In this document: piece by piece, positions 34,961 through 57,929 of the stretch
Layout of the letters: the number at the start of each line of letters is the position of its first letter
Position numbering within the stretch: position 1 is the first letter of the stretch
Assembly (NCBI GenBank): GCA_009760855.2
Contig: WPIO01000112.1
Span: 551,501-615,500 of the forward strand
Source: Cristatella mucedo
Taxonomy: Eukaryota > Bryozoa > Phylactolaemata > Cristatellidae
Reading direction: 5' to 3'
Length of the DNA stretch: 64,000 nucleotides
The notes under the pieces: model-generated
Databases searched by the model: none
Told to the model about the DNA's origin: nothing
The model's input: the letters and a program-made list of their open reading frames with translations, nothing else
Translations under genes and position numbers: made by a program

Positions 34961-34975
34961 TCTCTTCCTGTCTTA
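34341..34975. repeat. Compound CT-rich microsatellite with higher-order duplications
   Basis: Long CT tracts alternate with unique phrases that are themselves duplicated: 'cgcttgctctctctcgatca' at about 34374 and 34476; 'cccaccccttgctc' at 34429 and 34527; and a segment of about 105 bases containing 'tacccatttatatccctgtc' at about 34586 and 34690. Long Ser/Leu or Arg/Glu ORFs across it are artefacts. Confidence 0.95.
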
Positions 34976-35104
34976 GTCTTTACCTCGAGGTCTTTCTGGT
35001 TTATAGGGATGTAGAATCAGGCACGGCGGCCGATTGTGGGGACTTCTTGGTGAAAGGTTTTGCCTGCTCGGCTGATACGCAAGCCATACACTGTGTCTAT
35101 CTTC

Positions 35105-35253
35105 GTTTGCTGCTCATGAACCCCCTGACCATGTTATTCATGTTGTTTGTTAATCAAGCATGATATTACTCACCATTCAATTGCATTTCCCTTTGCAGCA
35201 AATGTAAAGCGCCTAGAAAGAGATTGAGTTCTCTGAGGGCGCTTTATCAAGTG

Positions 35254-35295
<42 letters not shown>
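35105..35295 (+). mobile_element. LINE-A 3' UTR and tail
   Basis: 'tgaccatgttattcatgttg', 'aattgcatttccctttgcag', 'caaatgtaaagcgcctagaa', 'agagattgagttctctgagg', 'gcgctttatcaagtgcatta' and a clean (ATT)n run to 35295. This is the cleanest copy of the LINE-A terminal hairpin and tail in the window. Confidence 0.95.
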
Positions 35296-35689
35296 GAACC
35301 AACAGTGATCAACCGATGCTGTTCGAGAGACAGGTGACGAAGTTCAAACCAAGTCCTTCCGTTATCCGAGGTCCTGGACGTCTTCTTGTGGGTTTTGCTG
35401 ACATTGTGTGTGCTGAGATAGTTGATCCATCTTTTGGAATGACTGCAGCTGAAAGATGCCAGCCGATTTGATGCATGTGGTTGTATGTGTAAATGTGTAC
35501 CTAAGAATGTGCATATGTGTGTGTGTGTGTGCACGTGAACGCATGTGCGGTCTCTTCAAAGAGATTTGATTTGTGTGGTTACAACTCAAACGGCTCGCTA
35601 TTACCTTCCAGGCCTTTCCTCAACCCCTAGTCAATTTTTTGCATGTAGCAGTCGAGACTTTCACGGCACACACAGCGTGCAAATAAAAC

Positions 35690-35855
35690 TAAAAGACAGC
35701 TCGTCTAATAGCCTCATTTTCACGGCTCTCTCTGCCAGCAAAATTGCCTTGGTCTGATCACCCAGCTTGCACCAAGCAATGAAGACTACCTGCTGCTCAA
35801 GGATTCAAACTAGCAGCCACTTTTCGTTAAGTACGTGCTGCTCCACTCCTAGACC
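35690..35855 (-). mobile_element. Possible degenerate SINE-B (reverse)
   Basis: 'tctaatagcctcattttcac', 'agcaatgaagactacctgct' and 'gctcaaggattcaaactagc' keep the order of the SINE-B minus-strand blocks but with many changes. Confidence 0.4.
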
Positions 35856-35941
35856 TAGATTCGGTGCTGGGCTTCGGCTGCCAGCCCGGTGTTGATCAGC
35901 CTTTATGTCTGCTCTGACCTCGCCATTCTGCCCCTTTGCAG

Positions 35942-36033
35942 GTCGTTCGAGTGGTCGCAGTTGGACACACGAGGCCGGCACGGGGACATCTGGCTGCCAG
36001 ACCAAGGTTCATCACTAATCCCGATCCAGAAAA
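35942..36033 (+). other. Tetraspanin 5' UTR segment with upstream acceptor
   Basis: A pyrimidine-rich run ending in ccctttgcag at 35941 is a good 3' splice site, so the start-codon exon probably begins at 35942 and a non-coding exon lies further upstream. An in-frame TAA at 36016-36018 sits 18 bases before the ATG at 36034, which fixes that ATG as the first possible start in the frame. Confidence 0.55.
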
Positions 36034-49261
<13,228 letters not shown>

Positions 49262-49265
49262 AACA

Positions 49266-49402
49266 ATTGGCTGGCTCGGCTGTCCGTGAAGCTATTGGCT
49301 GGCTTGGCTCTTCCGTGAAGCTATTGGCTGGCTTGGCTCTTCCGTGAAGCTATTGGCTGGCTTGGCTTTCCGTGAAGCTATTGGCTGGCTCGGCCCTTCC
49401 GA
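49266..49402 (+). repeat. 28-29 bp minisatellite, five copies
   Basis: The word attggctggct recurs at 49266, 49294, 49323, 49352 and 49380, each followed by cggct or tggct and ttccgtgaagct or close variants. The array starts 5 bases after the read-through stop codon of the tetraspanin frame. Confidence 0.96.
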
Positions 49403-50059
49403 CAGTTTAACAGAACGCTGTCGCAACGATGCAGTAGTTTACCTTCTTAGCTGAGAAGCCCACTACAAGTTAAAGTGGCTCGGTGCTGAGTGGAGGTTTT
49501 TTCTGCAACAAGACCCTCACTTTAAAACATCAAGAATGCTAATCTTTTTTAGTTAGTTGACGATAAATCCAAGCATGCATAAAATCGTAATTATTTAGGA
49601 GCGTAGGTTCATAGGTCTGACGATTTATTTGGCTTTGCTGTGGTTTAAAATAGTTTTCCCCCATATTGGTTTTTGGGGAACCTCAAGGACGCAGAGTAAG
49701 GCTTTAAGATTTAGCTCGTTTTGGGTCCTGGAAGTTACTTCCGCTTTCTACAAAAATTGGTTAAATCATCAGTAAACGACAGCCTTGAAGTCTGCTCGCA
49801 CTTTAATGTAACTGATTGATTCAACTCGAGCAGGCTACTTAGAAGCCACCTCCGATTGGATTTTTCGATTCAGTTTAGGTTTTCAGAAGCCCGATACGGT
49901 TAAACTTGCAAGCTGTCCAATTTGTCGTAGCATATTTCGAATATTCTTAAATGTATTTAAAGAAACTAAAACGTGCATGCTTCTGGCAACATTAGCTCCG
50001 TCCGTGTGAATTTTCGGTTTTGTGAGCAGGTGTTTCGCAACTGTACTAGTTGGGAAAAT
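49403..50059. other. Unassigned, downstream of tetraspanin exon 6
   Basis: AT-rich sequence with only short ORFs. This would be 3' UTR if the read-through stop is used, or intron 6 otherwise. I see no AATAAA within it that settles the choice. Confidence 0.4.
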
Positions 50060-50215
50060 GCTAGCTGATTCAACAGCCTCTTTTTGAATAGTGACAGAAG
50101 AGCCTTTACGGCTATCACCACCGCTTGCAGCCAGCGGCAATAAAGGATTTCCTACCGCAGGATTGAAACTCACAACCTCGGGACCAAGGTCATGAATGTG
50201 CCATAACGGCTCACC
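50060..50215 (-). mobile_element. tRNA-derived SINE, family B (reverse)
   Basis: On +: 'gctagctgattcaacagcct', 'gtgacagaagagcctttacg', 'gctatcaccaccgcttgcag', 'caataaaggatttcctaccg', B box complement 'ggattgaaactcacaacctc'. Same layout as the 48.3 kb copy. Confidence 0.85.
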
Positions 50216-51050
50216 TATCAGTAACCAGTCGACCTGCTTCCTTTCCAGTATTTTAATTAAAGGGCCTAGAATAGCTGTTCTTCATTGAATTTCGATCAGA
50301 GATTTCACTTTTTGAGGGGAAATAAAGCCCACACTCAGAACAGATGGATAGGTAGGAAATCGTTACTGGCTTCGTCAAATTAGCAGATATTGTCGGCCAA
50401 ATGAATGAGGTGAATTCTTGCAATTCAAGGCCCTGGTGTAACCCTTGTGGATGCTTTAGAGCTAATCCAATCTTTTCTTGACATTCTTCCGCTGTGGAAG
50501 AAGAGATTTCCGGCTGACAACTTTTCTAACTTTCAGACGTTAGCGGAAGTGCTTCTGCAGGATGGAATTGAGTCAGAGAGCTTGTTGCATTTATGTGGCG
50601 ACAGAATTCTGCAGGCATCCGGGTACTCTGCTCGCCTATTTTAAAGGTTTTTGCTCAGGTGACCATAACGTTGAAGCGTAGATATGCAATCCTTTCCTAG
50701 CTGCATTAGTGCTGTAAACCTCGCCAAGGATGACTTCATTGCCGTGATGATGGAGGAAAATTATCAAATGACTTTAACTCGAAGAGCCTTGTAACTTTCT
50801 GCTGAGCGTTGAAATGGAACTGATCTCGTCTATTGGAGCAGGCTCTGCCTCCTTTTACCACTACATACATTTGTGAGTCAGGGTTTTCAGCCTTTGTCCT
50901 AATCAAATGGAAAAGTCGAAATCCAAGTCAATTATGACATTCTTGTAACGTTGCCAAGGACCATTTATTGATTTTTTTTTTTAACCAAGCCAAGCAACGG
51001 CTTCCTATTAAAGTAATTTTTCAACAGAATTAAAAGTTTTCGCACGTGAG
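50216..51050. other. Unassigned sequence, possible LINE coding debris
   Basis: A 65-codon frame (50447-50644, 'MDALELIQSFLDILPLWKKR' first) is not recognised. An AATAAA occurs near 50319. No splice-bounded exon identified. Confidence 0.35.
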
Positions 51051-51054
51051 ATCT

Positions 51055-51185
51055 GCATTTGAGAATTTAACATCTATCTAGACACTTTAAATCTGCTTTA
51101 AAGGAAGCATGATCGAGTGGTTAGTGGTAGCATGCTCAATATCAATAAGTATAACGTGGTTAGAGGTGACATGCGGTGGGTTTGC
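51055..51185 (-). mobile_element. LINE-A-related 3' end, degenerate (reverse)
   Basis: 'gacactttaaatctgcttta', 'aaggaagcatgatcgagtgg' and 'ttagtggtagcatgctcaat' match the 3' UTR phrases next to the LINE-A hairpin. Confidence 0.65.
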
Positions 51186-51403
51186 CTGTAATTTTGCATG
51201 AAAAAGAGAGCAGCGTACTAAGATGATTGTTCATTTATTCATACTTTGGTGCATTTGTGTAGCTTGCACTGAGCAAACCAATTTTCAATAAAATAAAATA
51301 CATTCAAACTGTACGAACAGTTATTTCTACGTACTCGTGCGAATTTGTCTAAGAATGAAGATGCGTAGCTTCGCCATATTCTGGTCCGTGATTTCAAAGA
51401 AGG

Positions 51404-52084
51404 TTAAGAATCAATGGCCTGGGCAGACGGAGATTTAGTTCTCCGGTGCGGCCATGCAAAGGTTTCCTTATAACTTCTATTCAGTGCACCTTCTCCGAAT
51501 CGATACTCGTTCATATAAGGCTTGGATGCTGATGGCTTCACGTTTTCTCCCACGCTGCAGTTATTCGGATTCGCATTCGCCCTCTGTCTCTGTCGGGCTA
51601 TCGAAAAGGACCAATGAGCCAGCGTCGCTTCGAAGTAGCCGCGATTGCCCGATTGCTCTCGAGTTACCGCGGAAGCAGCCAGCGGCTCCAAGCCTCGACG
51701 TGGGAGGCTTGGAGCCTGGCCACCTAGGAACGCCGTCAGGTCGGAGCGTCCCGACGTCTGTACGGCCGTCGTCTCAGCAGTTGCCTGCGGACCTCCACGG
51801 CAAAGGCAATCCACGAATGAGCAGCGACGGCCCGTCGTCGTCGTCGTCGTCATCGGGCAATCGGCCTCCCGTGCGGCAGCTTGGAGGAGGCATGCATCGT
51901 CGTAGAATGAGGACTGCCTTCGCGCCAATCTGACCTCCTGGGCAGGACTGGGCTCGCGGTTGCAACTGCAATTGGTGAATGTCTTTCCCTTAGCGTCTGT
52001 TGCTTTGTAGAGGCGTCTCCATTCAGCGCTCGAATCTTCACTCTCGCGCTTTGACTGCTTCAGACTTTCCGATTTCCGGTGCAC
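51404..52084. other. GC-rich patch with overlapping unrecognised ORFs on both strands
   Basis: A minus-strand frame stays open for 226 codons (51404-52084) but begins with GTG, not ATG. A plus-strand ATG frame (51454-51933, 159 codons) overlaps it. Both are low-complexity in part because of a (cgt)n run at 51836-51851, read as poly-Ser on + and poly-Asp or poly-Thr on -. Base composition is richer in GC than the flanks. A TTTATT at 51229-51234, giving AATAAA on -, lies downstream of the minus frame. No domain, signal peptide or splice site pattern supports either as a gene. Confidence 0.25.
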
Positions 52085-52598
52085 AGCGAAGAGGAAGCTG
52101 GACTCTTGGGGCAGGACTTATGGGCTAGATTCATTTCCTGCTGTGGCACCCTGCCTGATAGAAAGTTTGGAACAATGTGCAAGTTATAGCACCTTTGCTG
52201 TACCAGCGGGCCACTTGCAAACTCATTCATCGTCAACCATGTTAGCTCATGTACCTATCGCCCTCTCTTTGTTATGTTGAACCTTAAATGGAAGTGGGAG
52301 CAGGAGGTCTGGCTTTTTAGGAACGTTCGCTGTTAGATAGTAGGATGCGTGCATACTGTGCCTGTCTGCATGTGTATGTAGTTACTTCAATTGTCTCTGT
52401 GCATGCGTAACAATAATGCAGACGGTAATATATAGTGTAGTATCAAAACAAGTAGTAATAAAAAGACCAAGACTTTCTCGCGTTCGTCTTTGTCTGTCTT
52501 TACAGACACGTACAGAACATCTTAATGAGAACGCTATAAAAATCAATGCGACAAGAGTTTTCACTTGTTGAAAAGAGGCGATAGTCTTTCCTCCCCTT
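52085..52598. other. Unassigned intergenic or intronic sequence
   Basis: No recognised gene or element; short frames only. Confidence 0.4.
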
Positions 52599-52599
52599 A

Positions 52600-52992
52600 T
52601 AATAATAATAATAATAATAATAATGTACTTGATAAAGCACCCTCGGAAAACTCAATTTATTTCTAGGCGCTTTACGTTAGCTGCAAAGGGAAATGCGATT
52701 GAATGGTGAGTAATATCATGCTTGATAACCAACATGAATAATATGGTTAGGAATGACATGCAAAGGGTCAGCATGCAAATGTGGTTAGTGGCATCATGCA
52801 CAGTGTCAGAACGCATAGGCACGTGAAGGACGAATCACAGGGACCCACTAAATGCTGTCCTAAATAGGTGTGTTTTTAAGTTCCTTTTAAGTGTGGTCAG
52901 GTCAGGGGATGTTCTGACGCAGGTCGGGAGGGAGTTCCAGGCTTTGGGAGCATACGAACTAAATGCACGGTCTCCAAAGGATTTGAGGTTTA
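52600..52992 (-). mobile_element. LINE-A 3' region (reverse)
   Basis: (AAT)n at 52600-52624, then 'acttgataaagcaccctcgg', hairpin complement, 3' UTR and the last coding blocks up to 'atgcacggtctccaaaggat'. The homology stops abruptly at about 52992, the 5' truncation point. Confidence 0.92.
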
Positions 52993-53684
52993 TGCTAATA
53001 TTGTGCTGGAACATCCATCATACATTACCAAACAGCAGTCGAACTGTTGCAGCTGTTGCCTTTCCAAACTGCTACTCATGGGCGACCAAACGACTTGTTC
53101 GTGCACTCGTCGGACGATGGAAACTCATTCTACAGATGCTCACTTCTTAATCTCGGACTCCTTTGCAGCGGGCCGCACATCCCCACAGATCTTCTGGGTG
53201 CCAGTTAGAAATCCTCTCAATTTGTTCTTGTCAATGTCAATGGCAATTTAAGTCACCTTGCATGAGCCGCACGGCTGGAAGGTCATGGTCACCGACTCCT
53301 AGATCATGTGGAGTCACGGACTGCTAGATAATGCAGTGCGAGGCTAATGTTCTGCTACGTAATGCCGAGTTCTGAGTCTGAGTCCTGTGAGCCTGTGTCA
53401 TGCCTGAGTCAGTGCAACACCAGCTAAAAGCCAGAGCAGTGACGCGGTGATCCGGTCGGTGGCTCTGAGGGGCAACAAGGTTGCACGTGACGAAACAGAA
53501 CACCAAACCGGAAACATTGCATCCATGGCGGTACCCAGCTTCAAAATAGCATTTAGCTAATCCATTCAGTCCATACTGAGTAAAGGTATCGTACACATTG
53601 CCTTGACGAGCAATAGAATGAAAAAGCAATTGACAGTTAAGCTGTGGCACACGACGATTAACTATGCAAGGCTCAGGGTGGAGC

Positions 53685-53900
53685 TTGACATTTGCTGCAA
53701 AGGAATTACGATCAAATAGTTAGTGGTAGCATGCTCAATAAGCAATACAAATAGCATGGTTAGAGGTGAAATGCAGAGGGTCAGCATGCAAGTGTGGTTA
53801 GTGGCAGCATGCATAGTGTCAGCATGCATAAGCACATAAAGGACGAATCACAGGGACCCACTAAATGCTGTGACAAATAGATGCGTTTTTAGTTGGGCAA
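53685..53900 (-). mobile_element. LINE-A-related 3' UTR fragment (reverse)
   Basis: 'gacatttgctgcaaaggaat', 'gtgtggttagtggcagcatg', 'aaggacgaatcacagggacc', 'cactaaatgctgtgacaaat'. The terminal hairpin itself is missing. Confidence 0.8.
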
Positions 53901-53994
53901 TGAGATCGCTCCGATAACAGCAACAACAACAAAAGAATTGTTAGCGAGGCTTCATTGGACTTCAACCAAATTTCTAAAGGAAATTAGATGAATA

Positions 53995-54215
53995 AATAAT
54001 AATAAATTCGTACATTACCCTCAGAGAACTTAACCTCTTCTAGTCACTTTAAATTTGCTGCAAAGGAAGCATGACCGAATGGTTAGTAGCAGCATGCGTA
54101 ATGACAATAAGCATAACATGGTTAGAGGTGACATGCACAGGGTCAGCATGTAAATATGGTTAGTGGCAGCATGCACAGTGTCAGTTTGCATAAGCATACA
54201 AAGGACTAATCATGC
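53995..54215 (-). mobile_element. LINE-A-related 3' end (reverse)
   Basis: ATAATAATAAAT run, divergent terminal block 'accctcagagaacttaacct', then 'ggttagaggtgacatgcaca' and 'gtggcagcatgcacagtgtc'. It is joined directly to another LINE piece at about 54216. Confidence 0.8.
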
Positions 54216-54219
54216 GGAT

Positions 54220-54690
54220 AATGATAGTAATAATAGATCGCTTATATAGCACACTACGCGAACTGAATCTCGATCCAGTTGCTTTATAACTCACTGCGAG
54301 GCAATCAATAGCCAAGGTTTAACGACATGCTCGGCGTCGTGCTTTGACAGGCATACAATGTCAAGCATGCATTGTGCTCGTGCCAGCATGCTCTAGCAAA
54401 CGAGAAGACCCTCTAAGCCGCTCACTGGCTACTAGGCCCTCCAGATAGTAGCATGCACTGAGCCATGCACCTTAAGCGAAATACGCACACGTTAAGAACC
54501 AAATATTCACACAACTCGGGGAAAGCTGAGCTGAACTGTTTTTAGCTGAGGCGTACGTGGTGCAAAGTCGTTGCAGGTCAAGACAGAAGAGGGGAGTAAG
54601 TTAAAGACTTTCGCAGCTGCACTAGTTGAGGAGCGATCGCCAAAATACTCCCGCTCGGTGCGTATGACGGTAAGAAATGAGCAGCCTAAC
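54220..54690 (-). mobile_element. CR1-like LINE, separate subfamily (reverse)
   Basis: It starts with an ATAGTAATAATAG run and a hairpin-like block near 54245-54290. The minus frame 54507-54692 reads 'EREYFGDRSSTSAAAKVFNL' followed by 'LPSSV', the equivalent of the 'FGDRAFSSYAPKAWNSLP' C-terminal block but from a different subfamily. Confidence 0.7.
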
Positions 54691-54694
54691 ATCT

Positions 54695-54835
54695 TATCAA
54701 CCTCAGCTGCAGAAGAGCTCTCGCTGGAGGCTGCTCACTCAGGAGACACAAATCCTGCCTGTTGCAGGACTCGAACCCAAGGACCGCGGTTCGTGAAGTG
54801 AGGCCGCCGGGCCAGGACGCAGAGCATCTTTTGTG
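54695..54835 (-). mobile_element. Degenerate SINE-B (reverse)
   Basis: 'gctgcagaagagctctcgct', 'ggaggctgctcactcagg', and a good B box complement 'gcaggactcgaacccaagga' near 54765. Confidence 0.55.
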
Positions 54836-55057
54836 CGGGAGAAGCTGGCAGGATTTGAGGTTATTAAGCAGGCGCAGAACTAGCCAAGTACCACAGATGC
54901 TATGCATACTAGTCCAAAGCGACTTGTCATTCGATGAACGCATTGTCTTTATCGCCTAGTCAGCCTACTTGCTCCTGAAACATTGCCAAAAGCAGGTCCT
55001 ACTTTGGCAGGAGTACGAAAGCCAAACTAGTTCATGAGTTGGTGACGTTGCTTCTAG

Positions 55058-55129
55058 ATTGCTGCAGTTGCCTTTATTCAGGACTCCTGGCTTGTGACTT
55101 TTGCCATTGGAGTGACCTTTATCGTTTGA
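55058..55129 (+). CDS. Candidate tetraspanin exon 7 (end of TM4 and C terminus)
   Basis: A weak acceptor (gttgcttctag ending at 55057) is followed by an in-phase frame IAAVAFIQDSWLVTFAIGVT, then FIV and TGA (55127-55129). Joined after Glu288 it would complete TM4 and give a short C terminus of 23 residues. The pyrimidine tract is short and intron 6 would be 5.8 kb. The read-through end at 49261 is a serious alternative. Confidence 0.25.
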   Translation: MAAVAFIQDSWLVTFAIGVTFIV

Positions 55130-55309
55130 TCCGTACCATTTAATTGGAGCAAAACTCGACAGCTCGGCCGATGATTTTCCCCCAACGCCCTGGATACCTC
55201 ACCGCACAGCTCCTACCTAAGCTTCACTAATGTAAATATAATGGATCTCTGCCTGCAGCTCCACTGAGCCACAAAGACTACTACTGTGTGTGCCTGCTGC
55301 CCCTGCTAT

Positions 55310-55800
55310 TGTAATTAGTGCAGCAGCATCGGCCACTAATGTATGCCCCACCTGCAATAGGTGGTCGGGCAACTGACTCGGCGCAGGCAGCGTCTGGCCT
55401 TTGACGTAAGGATGACGTGGCCCGCCATAGATGCACTCTCCCATCTTCGGTGAGTCAGCCAGCTCGTTTATGTACCAGTGAGGGAAGAAAGATTGAGTCT
55501 CGTTTACCGCTCACGTCCATGCTACGTCTCCATGAGACTCCACAAGAACGGCCGCCGTCGGAGCCACTGTTATACAACATATGCTGGAGAGTTTTCTCTT
55601 TTGAGCGTGCACAAAGGCCAAAGCGGCTTTCGGTACGCATTTAGTAGCCAACAGGCAAACGAAGGGTCTCACGAGTGTCACGAAACAAAGAGAAAGTGAG
55701 AAGCGTAGCTGGATCAGGAAGGCAGTCAAGGTAGTGGCACGGAAGTGGCAGCTCAGGGCGGCTGGAAAAGATGTGCCACAGTCGGCAAGAGGATGGTAGA
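55310..55800 (-). mobile_element. LINE-B 3' region, rearranged (reverse)
   Basis: 'gtacgcatttagtagccaac', 'gaaacaaagagaaagtgaga', 'aggcagtcaaggtagtggca', 'gtggcagctcagggcggctg' are LINE-B C-terminal blocks seen also at 58.0-58.2 kb. The left part (about 55310-55560) is less clear. Confidence 0.7.
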
Positions 55801-55821
55801 TCATTAGCTTCCTATCAAGCA

Positions 55822-56098
55822 TAAAAACACACCTATTTAGGACAGCATTTATGGGGTCCCTGTGATTCGTCCTTGATGTGCTTATGCATGCTGACACTGT
55901 GCATGCTGCCACTAACCACATTTGCATGCCGACCCTGTGCATGTCACCCCTAACCATATTATTCATTTCGTTTGTTTTTCAAGCATGATTTTACTTACCA
56001 TTCAAGTGCATTTCCCTTTGCAGCAAATGTAAAGCGCCTAGAGAGAGATTAAGTTCTCTGAGGGCGCTTTATCAAGTGAATTATTATTATTATTATTA
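55822..56098 (+). mobile_element. LINE-A end of ORF, 3' UTR and tail
   Basis: 'ataaaaacacacctatttag', 'gacagcatttatggggtccc', then UTR phrases and the terminal hairpin 'gtaaagcgcctagagagaga' ... 'ttctctgagggcgctttatc' with an (ATT)n tail. It is inserted next to a reversed LINE-B piece. Confidence 0.92.
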
Positions 56099-56297
56099 AG
56101 CATATAATAATATTGCACTTGCAGCATCGAATCGAATGTAAAATCCTCACTCTGGCCAACATGTCGGATCGATAGCTGACCCAGCCGAGCATCATATGAA
56201 GGCGTGACTTCTTGCTCTTCCGGTGCGTTCTCGCACGACACTCTCTTCGGCTATCAGCCGTCTTGCCGTTCATCAGACTAATTTGAAGACCTTTAGT

Positions 56298-56420
56298 TTG
56301 TTTATCAAGCCTGATAGTACTCACGATTCAATCGCGTTTCCCTTTGCAGCAATTGTAAAGCGCCTATGAAGAGATTGAGTTCTCTGAGGGCGCTTTATCA
56401 AGTGCATTATTATTGATAAT
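56298..56420 (+). mobile_element. LINE-A 3' tail
   Basis: 'tgtttatcaagcctgatagt', 'gtaaagcgcctatgaagaga', 'ttgagttctctgagggcgct', 'ttatcaagtgcattattatt'. Confidence 0.9.
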
Positions 56421-56424
56421 ATTT

Positions 56425-56570
56425 TTGTGATCGAGCATTTAGTTCACATGCACCAAAAGTCTGAAACTCGCTTCCGGTTCTTGCCACTATTTTCATTCAC
56501 TCTGAACCATCCATGCTTCAGCTAAAGATGTATGTATCCCGACTTAATTCTCGCCGCGCCGTAGCTATCA
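56425..56570 (+). mobile_element. LINE-C fragment
   Basis: 'tgatcgagcatttagttcac', 'atgcaccaaaagtctgaaac', 'tcgcttccggttcttgccac', 'ttcagctaaagatgtatgta'. The blocks match the LINE-C pieces at 37.8 and 61.4 kb. Confidence 0.7.
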
Positions 56571-56577
56571 TGTACTT

Positions 56578-56622
56578 TTAATAATAATAATAATTAGAAG
56601 AAGAATCGAATCGAATCGAAAT
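56578..56622. repeat. (AAT)n and (GAATC)n simple repeats
   Basis: A short AAT run, then GAAGAA and GAATC repeats. Confidence 0.85.
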
Positions 56623-57928
56623 GCGCCATCGGAGAACTCGGGTGTACGTCACGGCCAACGGAAGCAACCAATCAGACAGTGAAGGCAGTACGCCAGACTA
56701 CATATGGCGGCGCCGTTGCTGTGAGCATCTATGAAAAGAGATGAGAATAACTAGCCTATATGCGATGGGTGGTCTACCAGTCTATATACCTGGCGGTCTA
56801 GTTCCCAGCCAAGTGCACAGCGGGTATTTTGGAATGTACGCTAAACCTCGACCTTGAGAAATGCCATTCAAGGTCAGTGCCTCCCTCCGAGTACTAGTCC
56901 GCAAGAAATTGCTAGCCTCTCTCTAAAATTGTTTTTGAATCACTTTTATTATTTTTAACTATACTACTTTAGCTGTTCCGACGCCTTGGAAGAAGCAGAA
57001 GAGCCCAGGGTGCTCAGCTCTCGCCTCGCAGCCTCTTCTTACACACTAAAGATAAGCTTGATCGAGGATTTTATGAGAGCCTCAGGCTCCGCTTCAGGGC
57101 TACGCCGTTCGGCTCGCCCCCTTTAAACCTGCATCATATCAAGTATTATCTAGTTGCTATCCAAAAGAGAATAAATTGTTATCATAGCCATACAAATTAA
57201 AGTGCCGTTAGAAATAGAAAGTCGGCGGTGAAGGAGCATTGCTCTAACAACTGCTCTGGCTGCGAAAAAAAATAGTTCTGGCAGGCCTCTGGGCCTCCGC
57301 TCGCCTATGGCGCGTCACTCGGCAAGTTTGAGGAGCCTCTCTTAAAGCTAAGCTGTAGCATCCGGGCTTTCAGCGGGAGCGGGCCTACGCCTCCATGGAT
57401 ACCGCTCATCTAGCCCGAAACTGCTGGTCACGGAACAGCTAGGAACGATCCGGCGGCGGAATGTCGGTATCTTTAGGTGACTCTCACTAGTTTCAATACC
57501 CGCCGATCAGGGGCGCAGGCGGGCTTGGATTTCTACAAATATTTATCCTCGGCCTTGGAGCGTAGTGTAAGGTCAGGAATTTTCTCCGATAACGGCTAAG
57601 AAAAGCTCTTTAATCCCATAAAAAACTTATCACAACTCTTATTTTTTCTATGCAACTTATCCACCTTAATCAATTAATTTTAACAACAAGATATTTTTGT
57701 GTAGCCTTTGCAACGCGTCGAAGGCGCGCCACCCGAAGCCTCGTTCGACGCAGCGGAAGAAATTCGCACCCTTATTGGGAGAGCTCGAGGCCGCTCTCCG
57801 AAGGCGCACCGCTCGGCGTATATACATTAGCTGTATACTGTAGCTGTTCTTTACCTTCGACCCAATGCTTTTGCTGCAGAGAATGTACCAGAAAGAATTC
57901 CAAGATTTACCACATCTTCTGCGATCTT
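56623..57928. other. Unassigned intergenic sequence
   Basis: No exon or element recognised. The + ORF at 57650-57937 (95 codons) and the - ORF at 57666-58016 overlap and show no known domain. Confidence 0.4.
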
Positions 57929-57929
57929 G

